Assembly: GCF_001519055.1 (NCBI RefSeq)
Contig: NZ_KQ954296.1
Span: forward strand, 1-64,000
Source: Novosphingobium sp. Fuku2-ISO-50
GTDB lineage: Bacteria; Pseudomonadota; Alphaproteobacteria; Sphingomonadales; Sphingomonadaceae
DNA length: 64,000 nt
Direction of reading: 5' to 3'
Shown: positions 45,604 through 54,253 of the stretch, piece by piece
Position numbering within the stretch: position 1 is the stretch's first letter
Layout of the letters: every line of letters starts with the position of its first letter
Made by a program: the position numbers and the translations under genes
The notes under the pieces: generated by a model
Told to the model about the DNA's origin: nothing
The model's database searches: none
The model's input: only the letters and a program-made list of their open reading frames with translations

Positions 45604-46515
45604 ATGATTTTTGCCCGAGCAGCGATCTATTTCGAAGAAGTGGCCCGCCGTGGGGCCTTGCGCCGGGCGGCGGATGCGCTGCGGATTGCGCCGTCTGCGG
45701 TCGATCGCCAGATCCTGCAGCTTGAAGAGGAATTCGGCACCCGCCTGTTCGAACGCACCGCGACCGGCATGCGGATGACGGCAGCGGGCGAATTGCTGCT
45801 CGATGGCGTGCGCCGCTGGCGCCGCGATATGCAGCGCATCACCGCCGAAATCGACAATCTGGTCGGGCTCAGGCGCGGCGAGGTCAATGTCGGCCTGATC
45901 GAGGGGGCCAGCGAATTCGTCGCGCGCGGCATTCGGACCTTTCGCGATGCCTATCCCGGCATTCATTTCAACCTGACCGTCGACGGATCGCAAAACGTCG
46001 TCGAACAGGTTCTCAAAGGCGATTTCGAAGTCGGGGTGACGGTCAATCCGCCCGACAATGCCGCCGTCCGCATCGAACGGACGATGATCTATGACCTTGG
46101 CGCGATTGTCCCGCCCGATCATGCCCTCGCTGCAAAGGGCGAAATCACGCTGCTCGACTGCATCGACCAGCCGCTGATCATCCCGGCGGAAAATCTGTCG
46201 CTGCGCTGGATTCTCGAAAAGGCGTGGAACCGGCGCATGGGCACCAGCCTGCGCGGCATTGTCGAAGTCAACAGCACGCGGATGATGAAAGCGCTCGTCG
46301 TCAATGGCGTCGGGATCGGCTGGCTGAGCGCGTTCGATGCGCTGACCGAACTGGCCGACGGCTCGCTGGTCTTTCTGCCGCTGATCGAGGACAAGCTGGA
46401 GCTGTCGACCCTGTCGATCGTCACCGCATCGGGCCGCAACATTTCCGCGCCGGCCACGCTGTTTGTCCAGCATCTGTCGCATTGCATGGAAAAACAGAAC
46501 GTGCCGACGATCTGA
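45604..46515 (+). CDS. LysR family transcriptional regulator
   Basis: A 303-residue LysR-type regulator. The N-terminal winged helix-turn-helix is FEEVARRGALRRAADALR with SAVDRQILQLEEEFGTRLF, followed by a periplasmic-binding-protein-like effector domain (GEVNVGLIEGA, LKGDFEVGVTVNP, NGVGIGWLS). GGAG lies nine bases before ATG 45604. It is divergent from hpxW and thus the best candidate regulator of the eleven-gene urate operon. The effector might be urate, allantoin or a later acid. A perfect hairpin follows the stop. Confidence 0.9.
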   Translation: MIFARAAIYFEEVARRGALRRAADALRIAPSAVDRQILQLEEEFGTRLFERTATGMRMTAAGELLLDGVRRWRRDMQRITAEIDNLVGLRRGEVNVGLIEGASEFVARGIRTFRDAYPGIHFNLTVDGSQNVVEQVLKGDFEVGVTVNPPDNAAVRIERTMIYDLGAIVPPDHALAAKGEITLLDCIDQPLIIPAENLSLRWILEKAWNRRMGTSLRGIVEVNSTRMMKALVVNGVGIGWLSAFDALTELADGSLVFLPLIEDKLELSTLSIVTASGRNISAPATLFVQHLSHCMEKQNVPTI

Positions 46516-46516
46516 T

Positions 46517-46547
46517 GGTGGGGCGGGCCGCACCGGCCCGCCCCACC
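46517..46547. terminator. Perfect 14-bp hairpin between convergent genes
   Basis: GGTGGGGCGGGCCG (46517-46530) and its exact complement (46534-46547) close a three-base loop between the ends of the LysR gene and mhpE. It probably terminates transcription from both sides although it has no long T run. Confidence 0.75.
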
Positions 46548-46571
46548 GGGTTCACGAATTTTACGGGCCCC

Positions 46572-47597
46572 TCAGACCTTTGCGGCCAGATCGAGCGCGA
46601 TGTCGATGATCATGTCTTCCTGACCGCCGACCATCTTGCGCCGCCCGGCTTCGGCCAGGATCGCGCGGGTATCGACGCCGTAATCCTTGGCAGCCTTTTC
46701 CGCGTGGCGCAGAAAGCTCGAATAGACCCCGGCATAGCCCAATGTCAGCGTTTCGCGATCAACCTGCACCGGACGATCCTGCAAGGGGCGGACGAGATCG
46801 TCGGCCGCATCCATCAGCGCAAACAAGTCGCACCCATGGTTCCAGCCCATGCGTTCGGCAGCGGCGATGAACACTTCGAGCGGCGCATTGCCTGCGCCTG
46901 CGCCCATGCCCGCCAGGCTGGCATCGACGCGCACCGCGCCGTTTTGCACCGCGATGATCGAATTGGCGACGCCCAGCGACAGGTTGTGATGGGCATGAAC
47001 GCCGCGCTGCGTCTCGGGCTTCAACACGCGGTCATAGGCGGCGACGCGGGCGGCATAGTCGTCCATCGTCATCGCGCCGCCGCTGTCGGTGACATAGACG
47101 CAATGCGCGCCATAGCTTTCCATCAACAGCGCCTGTTGTGCGAGCGCCTCGGGGCTCGACATGTGGCTCATCATCAAAAAGCCCGAGACATCCATGCCAA
47201 GCCCGCGCGCGGCCTCGATATGCTGTTTCGAAACGTCCGCCTCGGTGCAATGCGTCGCGATCCGCACGCTGCGCACGCCAAGGTCATAGGCATGCTTGAG
47301 ATCGTGTACCGTGCCGATGCCGGGCAGCAGCAGCGTGGTCAGGACCGCGTGTTCGAGCACTTCGGCAACCGCGCCGATCCAGTCCCAATCGGTATAGGCG
47401 CCAAAGCCGTAGTTGAACGATGACCCTTGCAACCCGTCGCCGTGCGAGACCTCGATGGCGTCGACTTTGGCGGCATCGAGCGCGCGGGCGATCTTTTGCA
47501 CATGATCGAGGCCGTATTGATGGCGGATCGCGTGCATCCCGTCGCGCAGCGTGACGTCCTGGATATACAGCTTTTGCATGGTCGGGTCGAAGCTCAT
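46572..47597 (-). CDS. mhpE: 4-hydroxy-2-oxovalerate aldolase
   Basis: A 341-residue class II aldolase of the DmpG/BphI/MhpE family. It splits 4-hydroxy-2-oxopentanoate into pyruvate and acetaldehyde, and passes acetaldehyde through a tunnel to its dehydrogenase partner. Signatures are [63 protein letters not shown] and [17 protein letters not shown] 47597 overlaps the dehydrogenase stop (ATGA) and has GGGAG upstream. It completes the lower meta-cleavage pathway with the next two genes. Confidence 0.95.
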   Translation of the reverse strand: MSFDPTMQKLYIQDVTLRDGMHAIRHQYGLDHVQKIARALDAAKVDAIEVSHGDGLQGSSFNYGFGAYTDWDWIGAVAEVLEHAVLTTLLLPGIGTVHDLKHAYDLGVRSVRIATHCTEADVSKQHIEAARGLGMDVSGFLMMSHMSSPEALAQQALLMESYGAHCVYVTDSGGAMTMDDYAARVAAYDRVLKPETQRGVHAHHNLSLGVANSIIAVQNGAVRVDASLAGMGAGAGNAPLEVFIAAAERMGWNHGCDLFALMDAADDLVRPLQDRPVQVDRETLTLGYAGVYSSFLRHAEKAAKDYGVDTRAILAEAGRRKMVGGQEDMIIDIALDLAAKV

Positions 47598-48562
47598 GCG
47601 TGTTCTCCCGCAAAGTGGCGCAGCGCGATCTTTTCGGCGGTGCGCAGCGCAGCCGAGGTCATGATGTCGAGATTGCCGGCATAAGCGGGCAAGTAATGCG
47701 CCGCGCCTTCGACTTCGAGAAACACCGAGACTTTCAGCCCGGTGAATGTGGTCGTGCCGGTATAGGCCATCTCGGGAATATGCAGCGGCTGGTTGCCGCC
47801 GATGCTTTCGAACTGCACCGCCTGCTTCAGCCGATAGCCGGGAACATAGCCCTGCACTTCGGCCACCATCGCCTCGACCGAGGCGCGGATCGCGTCGCGG
47901 TCGGCATCGTCGCACAGGCAATAGACCGTATCGCGCATGATCAGCGGCGGTTCGGCGGGATTGAGAATGATGATCGCCTTGCCGCGCGTCGCGCCGCCGA
48001 CTTTCATGATCGCTTCACTGGTGGTTTCGGTGAATTCGTCGATATTGGCGCGCGTGCCGGGCCCGGCCGATTTCGACGCGATCGAGGCGACGATTTCGCC
48101 GTAATGGACTTTGGAAACGCGATTGACGGCCGCAACGATCGGGATCGTCGCCTGGCCGCCGCATGTCACCATGTTGACATTGGGCGCATCGAGATTGGCA
48201 TCGCCGTTGACCGACGGGATCGTATAAGGCCCGATCGCCGCCGGAGTGAGGTCGATCACGCGCTTGCCATGGGCCTGGAGCAGCTCGTTGTTGCGCTTGT
48301 GCGCGCCCGCACTGGTCGCGTCGAACACGATGCCGATGTCCGCAAATTCGGGCATGGCGATCAGGCCGTCGATGCCCTGCGCCGTGATCGGAACGCCCAG
48401 CCGTGCCGCGCGCTTCAGTCCGTCACTTTCCGGGTCGATACCGACGAATGCGCCCATTTCGAGCACTTTCGACAGCCGCATGATCTTGATCATCAGGTCG
48501 GTGCCGATATTGCCCGAGCCGATGATGGCGACTTTTGTCTTTGCGCCGTTTGTTTTTGACAT
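47594..48562 (-). CDS. mhpF: Acetaldehyde dehydrogenase (acetylating)
   Basis: A 322-residue DmpF/BphJ/MhpF-type enzyme that converts acetaldehyde, NAD+ and CoA to acetyl-CoA. The Rossmann motif is [14 protein letters not shown] and the catalytic cysteine is in [14 protein letters not shown]. Further family marks are [11 protein letters not shown] and [23 protein letters not shown] 48562 follows the hydratase stop by one base and has GGAGAGG upstream. It works as a complex with the aldolase encoded next. Confidence 0.95.
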   Translation of the reverse strand: MSKTNGAKTKVAIIGSGNIGTDLMIKIMRLSKVLEMGAFVGIDPESDGLKRAARLGVPITAQGIDGLIAMPEFADIGIVFDATSAGAHKRNNELLQAHGKRVIDLTPAAIGPYTIPSVNGDANLDAPNVNMVTCGGQATIPIVAAVNRVSKVHYGEIVASIASKSAGPGTRANIDEFTETTSEAIMKVGGATRGKAIIILNPAEPPLIMRDTVYCLCDDADRDAIRASVEAMVAEVQGYVPGYRLKQAVQFESIGGNQPLHIPEMAYTGTTTFTGLKVSVFLEVEGAAHYLPAYAGNLDIMTSAALRTAEKIALRHFAGEHA

Positions 48563-48563
48563 G

Positions 48564-49346
48564 TCAGGCCTCTCCATACGTAAAGCTGCACGTGCCGATG
48601 CCGCCGACGCGGGCCACGACATGATCGCCGGGATTGAGCACGACCATCGGCCCCAGTGCCCCGGCAAGAAGAATGTCACCGGCGCGCAAGGGTTCGCCGC
48701 GTTCGGCCAGCGTGCGCGCCAGCCAGGCCGCCGCATTGAGCGGATGCCCCAGCGCCGCCGCCCCGACCCCGGTCGAGACGATCTCGCCATTGACTTCCAT
48801 CACCATGCCGGCGGTGTAGAGATCGCTGCCGATCAACGGCTTGCCTTCATCGGCCAGCACGAAGAACGCCGAACTGCCGTTATCGGCAACGGTATCGGCA
48901 AACGTGATTTTCCAGTCGGCAATGCGGCTGTCGACGATCTCGATCGCGGCATGAACGCTGGCGACCGCTGCGGCGACCGCTTCGGGCGTGGTATCGGGCG
49001 AAGGCAGATCCGCGCCGAGCACAAAGGCGATTTCCGCCTCGGCCTTGGGCTGGATACAGCGCGCCCGATCGAGCCTGCCGCCATCGGCGACGCGCATGTC
49101 ATCAAACAGCGCACCGAAATCGGGCTGATCGACGCCCAGCTGCTTTTGCACGGCCTTGGCGGTCAGCCCGGCCTTGCGCCCGACGATCCGGCGCCCTTCG
49201 GCCTGCCACAGCCGCGTGTTGATGTCCTGCACCGCATAGGCGCCGACGATGTCGACCGGATCGAGATAGTCGCGAAGCGGCGGCACGACGCCGTCGGTGT
49301 AGGCCGCGCGCAGCAAGGCCGCGACCGTCTCATAAGTGTTGCTCAC
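48564..49346 (-). CDS. mhpD: 2-oxopent-4-enoate hydratase
   Basis: A 260-residue hydratase of the MhpD/XylJ/DmpE group (fumarylacetoacetate-hydrolase-like fold). It adds water to 2-hydroxypenta-2,4-dienoate to give 4-hydroxy-2-oxopentanoate. Marks are [34 protein letters not shown] and [18 protein letters not shown]. The start is GTG 49346 with AGAGGG upstream. It is the first gene of mhpD-mhpF-mhpE. No ring-cleavage dioxygenase or hydrolase gene is next to it, so the dienoate must come from a pathway encoded elsewhere. Confidence 0.93.
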   Translation of the reverse strand: MSNTYETVAALLRAAYTDGVVPPLRDYLDPVDIVGAYAVQDINTRLWQAEGRRIVGRKAGLTAKAVQKQLGVDQPDFGALFDDMRVADGGRLDRARCIQPKAEAEIAFVLGADLPSPDTTPEAVAAAVASVHAAIEIVDSRIADWKITFADTVADNGSSAFFVLADEGKPLIGSDLYTAGMVMEVNGEIVSTGVGAAALGHPLNAAAWLARTLAERGEPLRAGDILLAGALGPMVVLNPGDHVVARVGGIGTCSFTYGEA

Positions 49347-49428
49347 GCCAGGCCCTCTCGCCGATGACTGTTTACCGGGGTTCGTGATACGCAAACGCGG
49401 CGCTTGGCACCAGCCGCGCGCCGGGCTA

Positions 49429-49449
49429 ATTTCTCATTCGATGAGAAAT
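49429..49449. promoter_or_regulatory. Palindromic putative IclR operator
   Basis: ATTTCTCAT and its exact reverse complement ATGAGAAAT are separated by TCG. The right half includes the start codon of the IclR gene at 49441. It sits in the 94 bases between mhpD and the regulator, as expected for an operator that controls both directions and the regulator itself. Confidence 0.6.
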
Positions 49450-50202
49450 GGTACTCCGATTCTGTCTGCGACCAGTCGTGCGCTGGACATGCTCGAAGCG
49501 GTCATCGCCGATGGCGGGGCCAGCTCGGTCTCGACTCTGGCGCGCGCGGTCGGATGCCCGGTGGCGACTGCGCATCGGCAGGTGGCGACACTGGTGGCGC
49601 AAGGGTTTCTGATCACGGTGAGCCATGGCCGCCATATCGCCGGGCCGCGCCTTCGCAGCCTGATCGCGCGCGTCGACGACAAGCAGATGATCGCCAATGT
49701 CGCCGCCCCGCTGCTCCACCGGCTGGCGGCAAGCACGCGGGCCGTGGTGCAGCTCGGCACGTTCGAAAACGACATGGTGACCTATCGCATCAAGACCGGA
49801 CAAGGCGCGCACGACTTGTTTACCCAGGTCGACATGCAGTTGGAGGCCTATTGTTCGGGCATCGGCAAAGTCCTGCTTGCCCATTTGCCCGCATCCGAGC
49901 GCGAGGCTTATCTTGCCGGCGGGCCGTTCGTCGCGCTGACGGCGCAGACCATTACCGACCCCGCCGCGCTGGCCGGCGAACTGGCGCGCGTGGCGCAGCA
50001 GGGCTTTGCCGAGGATCGTGGCGAAATCGACCCGGACGTGTTTTGCCTCGCCGTGCCGATCCGTCGCCCCGACGGCAGCGTTCCTGCCGCAATTTCCGCC
50101 TCGCGCCTGAAATCGGCGGCGCATGTCCGGGTCGAAACCTTGCAGACCAGCTTGCGCGCGACAGCCGATGCGATCGAACAGGCCGCGTTCGGGCCGCGCT
50201 GA
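49441..50202 (+). CDS. IclR family transcriptional regulator
   Basis: A 253-residue IclR-type regulator. The N-terminal winged helix includes SRALDMLEAVIADGG and VSTLARAVGCPVATAHRQV; the effector domain has LEAYCSGIGKVLLAHLP and EIDPDVFCLAVPIRRPDG. ATG 49441 gives the usual family N-terminus. No good ribosome-binding site precedes it, and the start lies within a perfect palindrome, so the message might be leaderless or very short-led. It is divergent from mhpDFE and probably controls that operon in response to an aromatic acid or a pathway intermediate. Confidence 0.9.
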   Translation: MRNGTPILSATSRALDMLEAVIADGGASSVSTLARAVGCPVATAHRQVATLVAQGFLITVSHGRHIAGPRLRSLIARVDDKQMIANVAAPLLHRLAASTRAVVQLGTFENDMVTYRIKTGQGAHDLFTQVDMQLEAYCSGIGKVLLAHLPASEREAYLAGGPFVALTAQTITDPAALAGELARVAQQGFAEDRGEIDPDVFCLAVPIRRPDGSVPAAISASRLKSAAHVRVETLQTSLRATADAIEQAAFGPR

Positions 50203-50327
50203 TTGGCGATTTGATGCCGGACCATCACGGAACTGTGGTAGGCAAGCCACATCGCGAGTTTCCGGACCCGAGCCGTTCGCGACTGAGGGATGGAACACGC
50301 CCCCGCTTGATGCAGGAGCGCGCAAAT

Positions 50328-50402
50328 ATGTGCCTCAACCAGATTTTTCCCGAACAGCCGCCCGTATCCCCCGCCGCCGCCTTGTCGAAAGGCAAGCTCT
50401 GA
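50328..50402 (+). CDS. Possible 24-residue leader ORF
   Basis: A tiny frame (MCLNQIFPEQPPVSPAAALS onward) ends 12 bases before the second GT4 gene. A GGAG sequence lies about 11 bases before its ATG. The other GT4 gene is also preceded by a small coupled gene, which is the main reason to list it. It may simply be untranslated leader. Confidence 0.25.
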   Translation: MCLNQIFPEQPPVSPAAALSKGKL

Positions 50403-50414
50403 GGCGATGTGACC

Positions 50415-52688
50415 ATGCCTGCGCTGCGGGTCGCCTTTGTCGGCAATGCGCTTCCCCGGCGTTGCGGCATTGCCACGTTCACCACCGATCTTGAACTCGC
50501 CGTGCGCCATATCGACACCGTGGCGCAAACCGCGATCATCGCGATGTGCGACCCGGGAAGCCATTATGCCTTTGGCCCCCAGGTGCGCTGGACGATCGAT
50601 CAGGAGGATGCCGAAGGCTACCTCGCGGCGGCGGCGTTCATCAATGCCCAGGGCTTCGATGTCGTGTCGTTGCAGCACGAATTCGGCATTTTCGGCGGCG
50701 AGGCGGGCGAGCTTGTCCTTGGCCTGATCGCCGCGCTGCGCGTGCCGCTGGTGACGACGCTGCACACCGTGCTCGACAAACCCACGCCCGCGCAACGCGC
50801 GGTGATCGACGCCATTCTTGCCGCATCGGCGCAAGTCGTGGTCATGGCGCGCAAAGGGCGCGCCATCCTGATCGACACTTATGGAGCAGACCCCGACACC
50901 ATCGTGGTCATTCCGCACGGCATCCCCGACATGCCGCTCGTCCTCCCGCAACGCGCCAAGAACGCGCTCGGGTATGGCGATCGCCATGTCATCCTGACGT
51001 TTGGCCTGCTCAGCCCGAACAAGGGCATCGAAACGATGATCGAGGCGATGCCGCGCGTCCTCGCGCAAGTGCCCGATGCGGTCTATGTGGTGATGGGCGC
51101 GACACACCCGGCGCTGCTGCGCAAGGCGGGCGAGGCCTATCGCGATACGCTGATCGAGCGGGTCCACGCGCTTGGCCTCGATGACCATGTCGAATTTCTC
51201 AACCGCTTTGTCGATCGGCCCGAACTGCTCGATCATATCGCGATGTGCGATGTCTATGTGACGCCCTATCTGGGCGAAGCGCAAATGACCTCGGGCACGC
51301 TGGCCTATTCGCATGGCCTTGGCCGTCCGGTGGTATCGACCCCGTATTGGCACGCGGTCGAATTGCTGATGGACGGATCGGGCGTGCTCGTCCCGTTCAA
51401 CGATCCCGAGGGACTGGGCAAGGCGGTAACCGACCTGCTGGTCGATGAACGGGCGCGGCTGGCCATGGGGCGCAAGGCCTATGTCGCCAGCCGGGCGATG
51501 ACCTGGGCCAATGTCGGCTTGCGCTATCGCGACTGCTTTCGCGCGGCAAGCCACCGCGCAGCGCCTGTGCTGCCCGCGATGGAACTGGGCCATTTCAAGG
51601 CGATGTGCGATGATACCGGCCTGTTTCAGCACGCGATCCATGGCATTCCCGATCGCCATCACGGCTATTGCATCGACGACAATGCCCGCGCGCTCTTGGC
51701 GTGCTGCCGGATCGGCGGCGATGGGCACGCGGCCTTTGCCCATGCCATGGCACCGCGCTTTGCCGCCTTTATCCAGCATGGCTGGAACCCGGACAATGCC
51801 CGGTTTCGCAATTTCATGGGCTACGATCGTCGCTGGCTCGAACCGCAAGGGTCGCACGACAGCCATGGGCGCACGCTGTGGGCGCTGGGCGTCTGTACAG
51901 CCTGGCATCACGATCCGGCGCTGGCGCAGTGGGCGGCGCCCTTGTTCCGCGAGGCGATGGCCCCGGTGGCCGCATTCGGATCGCCGCGCAGTTGGGCATT
52001 CACCTTGCTCGGGCTACACGGCTATTGCCCGGCCTATCCGCGCGATGCGGAGGCCGGACGCTTGCGCCGCGATCTCGCCGAGCGGCTATACCAACACTTG
52101 CTCACCTACGAGACGCCTGACTGGGTGTGGTTCGAAAACCGGCTGAGCTATGACAATGCCCGCTTGTGCGAGGCGCTGATCGTGACCGGCCGGGCGCTAG
52201 GCGTGCAGCATTGGGTTGCGGCGGGCTTGCGCTCGCTGCATTGGTTGCTGGCCGTGCAGACCGCGCCGAGCGGCCATTTCCGCCCGGTCGGTTCCGAAGG
52301 CTTCCTGTCGGGCACGCGCCAGCCGCCGATGCCCTTTGACCAGCAACCGGTCGAGGCCTGCGCCACCATCGCCGCGTGTCTTGCGGCCATGGACACAGAG
52401 CCAGCGCCCGGCTGGCAAACCGAAGCGCAGCGGGCCTTTGCCTGGTTCACCGGGACCAACGACCTCGGCATTCCCTTGGTCGATACGCATAACGGCAGTT
52501 GCCGCGACGGGCTGCACCCCGACCGGGCCAACGAAAATCGCGGCGCGGAATCGCTGCTCGCCTACATCCTGTCGCTGTCCGACATGCGCCGGATCACGCA
52601 GGGCCCCCAAATTACGCAGGGCCCCCAAATCACGCAAAGCCCATCGCAGACGGGGCTTTCATCCTTTTCCATTCATTCCGCCGAATAG
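50415..52688 (+). CDS. GT4 glycosyltransferase with C-terminal toroid-like domain
   Basis: A 757-residue two-part protein. Residues 1 to about 380 are a GT4 glycosyltransferase nearly collinear with the one at 18622 (VAFVGNALPRRCGIATFTTD, FGLLSPNKGIETMIEAMP, STPYWHAVELLMDGSGVLVP). Residues about 385-740 form a helical domain with GYCIDDNARALLACC, DSHGRTLWALGVC and FENRLSYDNARLCEAL, which resembles alpha/alpha-toroid glycosidase-like domains. The tail has TQGPQI tandem repeats. GTG 50409 is an alternative start. A GH130 gene follows after eight bases. It may build and trim the same glycan, but the product is unknown. Confidence 0.85.
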   Translation: MPALRVAFVGNALPRRCGIATFTTDLELAVRHIDTVAQTAIIAMCDPGSHYAFGPQVRWTIDQEDAEGYLAAAAFINAQGFDVVSLQHEFGIFGGEAGELVLGLIAALRVPLVTTLHTVLDKPTPAQRAVIDAILAASAQVVVMARKGRAILIDTYGADPDTIVVIPHGIPDMPLVLPQRAKNALGYGDRHVILTFGLLSPNKGIETMIEAMPRVLAQVPDAVYVVMGATHPALLRKAGEAYRDTLIERVHALGLDDHVEFLNRFVDRPELLDHIAMCDVYVTPYLGEAQMTSGTLAYSHGLGRPVVSTPYWHAVELLMDGSGVLVPFNDPEGLGKAVTDLLVDERARLAMGRKAYVASRAMTWANVGLRYRDCFRAASHRAAPVLPAMELGHFKAMCDDTGLFQHAIHGIPDRHHGYCIDDNARALLACCRIGGDGHAAFAHAMAPRFAAFIQHGWNPDNARFRNFMGYDRRWLEPQGSHDSHGRTLWALGVCTAWHHDPALAQWAAPLFREAMAPVAAFGSPRSWAFTLLGLHGYCPAYPRDAEAGRLRRDLAERLYQHLLTYETPDWVWFENRLSYDNARLCEALIVTGRALGVQHWVAAGLRSLHWLLAVQTAPSGHFRPVGSEGFLSGTRQPPMPFDQQPVEACATIAACLAAMDTEPAPGWQTEAQRAFAWFTGTNDLGIPLVDTHNGSCRDGLHPDRANENRGAESLLAYILSLSDMRRITQGPQITQGPQITQSPSQTGLSSFSIHSAE
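52593..52642 (+). repeat. 18-bp tandem repeat in the GT4 gene tail
   Basis: About 2.7 units of ATCACGCAGGGCCCCCAA (second unit with one change, third degenerate) encode repeated ITQGPQ near the C-terminus. It looks like a slippage-prone linker. Confidence 0.85.
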
Positions 52689-52696
52689 AGATCACC

Positions 52697-53998
52697 ATGA
52701 CCACCCCAACGTTTTTCAACCGCCAGGCGCTGCACTTGCGGCCCGACCCTTCGCGCGTCGTGGTGCGCCCGTTCCGCCCGGCGGTGGAGCCGCGCGACTA
52801 TACCCCGCTCGACAAGACGCGCGCCAATCACCTCGTGCACCGGCTGCTGTCGCTGAACGAGGCCGAAGTTGCCGTATTGCTCGCCGAAACGCTCGCCAAT
52901 TTCGACGATCGCCACCGCAATCTGCCGGAAATCTTTGAACAACGCGCGGCCGAGATGGAACACATCTTTGCCGGTCACAGCCTGTTCTCAGCGGCCCAGC
53001 GCCAGTTGGTCGGGGCCTATTTTCTCCATGAATACAGCTTTGAATCGGCTGCGCTGTTCAATCCCAGCATCGTGCCGCACCCCGATCAGACCGGCGTTGC
53101 CCCCGGCGCCTTGCGCTTCATCCTGTCGCTGCGCGCGGTCGGCGAAGGGCATGTCTCGTCGCTGACATTCCGCACCGGCACGATCGCCGCAGACGGCGCG
53201 ATCACCGTTGATCCACCGGCGCGGCTGGCGACCTTGCAGACCATTACCGCGCGTGTCGGCGACCGCGTCGATGTGACCTTTTCCGCCGATACCGCGCTTG
53301 GCGAACGGGTGATCTTTCCCATCACCGAGGCGCAGTCCAACGGTATCGAGGACGCCCGCTTCGTGGCGTTTACCGAGAAAGATCAGACGACCTATTACGC
53401 CACCTATACCGCGTATGACGGGCGAGCGATCCGCTCCGAACTGCTCGAAACACGCGATTTCGTCTCGTTCCGGCTGGTCCCGCTCAAAGGGGCGGCGGCA
53501 CGCAACAAGGGCATGGCGCTGTTTCCGCGCAAAATCAACGGCCGCTATGCGATGATCGCGCGCTATGACAACGAAAGCCTGCACCTCGTCTATTCGGAAA
53601 ACCTGCACGAATGGAGCCTGGGCAAAGCCATCCTGAAACCCGAATACCCCTGGGAATTCGTGCAGATCGGCAATTGCGGTTCGCCGATCGAGCTTGACGA
53701 AGGCTGGCTCGTGTTCACCCACGGCGTCGGGCCGGTGCGGCACTATTCGATCGGCGCGGTGCTGCTCGACAAGGATGATCCCACCAAAGTGATCGGTCGG
53801 TCGCGCGTGCCGCTGGTTCAGCCCGAACCATCCGAGCGCGAAGGCTATGTGCCCAATGTCGTCTATTCGTGCGGCGCGATCCGGTTCAACGACCTGATCA
53901 TCCTGCCTTATGCGATTTCAGACACGTTCTCGACCGTTGCCACGGTCCGGATCGACAAGCTGGTTGCCATCCTCAGGCAAGGGCTTGAAGCAGAATGA
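52697..53998 (+). CDS. GH130 family glycoside phosphorylase/hydrolase (copy 2)
   Basis: A 433-residue GH130 protein, paralogous along its whole length to the one at 22772. Marks are [24 protein letters not shown] with the catalytic-type Asp, [37 protein letters not shown] and HGVGPVRHYSIG. It begins eight bases after the GT4 stop and its own stop overlaps the ATG of a 59-residue gene, so the three form a coupled unit. GH130 enzymes usually act on beta-mannosides by phosphorolysis. Which linkage is used here is not evident. Confidence 0.87.
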   Translation: MTTPTFFNRQALHLRPDPSRVVVRPFRPAVEPRDYTPLDKTRANHLVHRLLSLNEAEVAVLLAETLANFDDRHRNLPEIFEQRAAEMEHIFAGHSLFSAAQRQLVGAYFLHEYSFESAALFNPSIVPHPDQTGVAPGALRFILSLRAVGEGHVSSLTFRTGTIAADGAITVDPPARLATLQTITARVGDRVDVTFSADTALGERVIFPITEAQSNGIEDARFVAFTEKDQTTYYATYTAYDGRAIRSELLETRDFVSFRLVPLKGAAARNKGMALFPRKINGRYAMIARYDNESLHLVYSENLHEWSLGKAILKPEYPWEFVQIGNCGSPIELDEGWLVFTHGVGPVRHYSIGAVLLDKDDPTKVIGRSRVPLVQPEPSEREGYVPNVVYSCGAIRFNDLIILPYAISDTFSTVATVRIDKLVAILRQGLEAE

Positions 53999-54174
53999 CC
54001 GAACCCGCCTCGCCCGCCCGCAACACCGGCCCCGCAATCGACCAGGCCGAACAGGACGCGCTCGACCGTTACGGCATAAGACGCGAACTGCGGCCGCATT
54101 ACGAAGTCGACGGATACCGCTATACCAAGCTGTCCGACGCCATCGCGCAAGCCCGGCGCACGCGCGGCGCCTGA
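53995..54174 (+). CDS. 59-residue protein coupled to GH130
   Basis: This gene starts with an ATGA overlap of the GH130 stop. It is a soluble, charged protein: a Pro/Ala-rich N-terminus, then DALDRYGIRRELRPHYEV and GYRYTKLSDAIAQARR, a mix typical of a small folded domain. There is no signal peptide. I do not recognise a family. Coupling and codon use resembling its neighbours support it as real. A partner or regulator of the GH130/GT4 enzymes is possible. Confidence 0.7.
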   Translation: MTEPASPARNTGPAIDQAEQDALDRYGIRRELRPHYEVDGYRYTKLSDAIAQARRTRGA

Positions 54175-54198
54175 TCGGGCTGTCGGAATCGGGGCCTC

Positions 54199-54253
54199 AT
54201 ACCAAGGTGCGATGATCCTGACCTCATGGGTCAGGATCACCGCACCTTGGTAT
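54199..54253. repeat. Long palindromic element, copy 1
   Basis: Arms of about 27 bp (left arm starts ATACCAAGGTGCGATGATCC, right arm ends CGCACCTTGGTAT) with one mismatch and one extra base at the centre. It lies between the plus-strand 59-residue gene and the minus-strand nitrobindin-like gene, whose TGA stop touches the element. Almost the same sequence recurs at 56063. Probably a bidirectional terminator or a dispersed palindromic repeat. Confidence 0.85.

Noticed and set aside
49404..50402. A 332-codon frame overlapping the IclR gene
   Set aside because: It overlaps the IclR frame and lacks domain features. Only its last 24 codons are considered, as a low-confidence leader.
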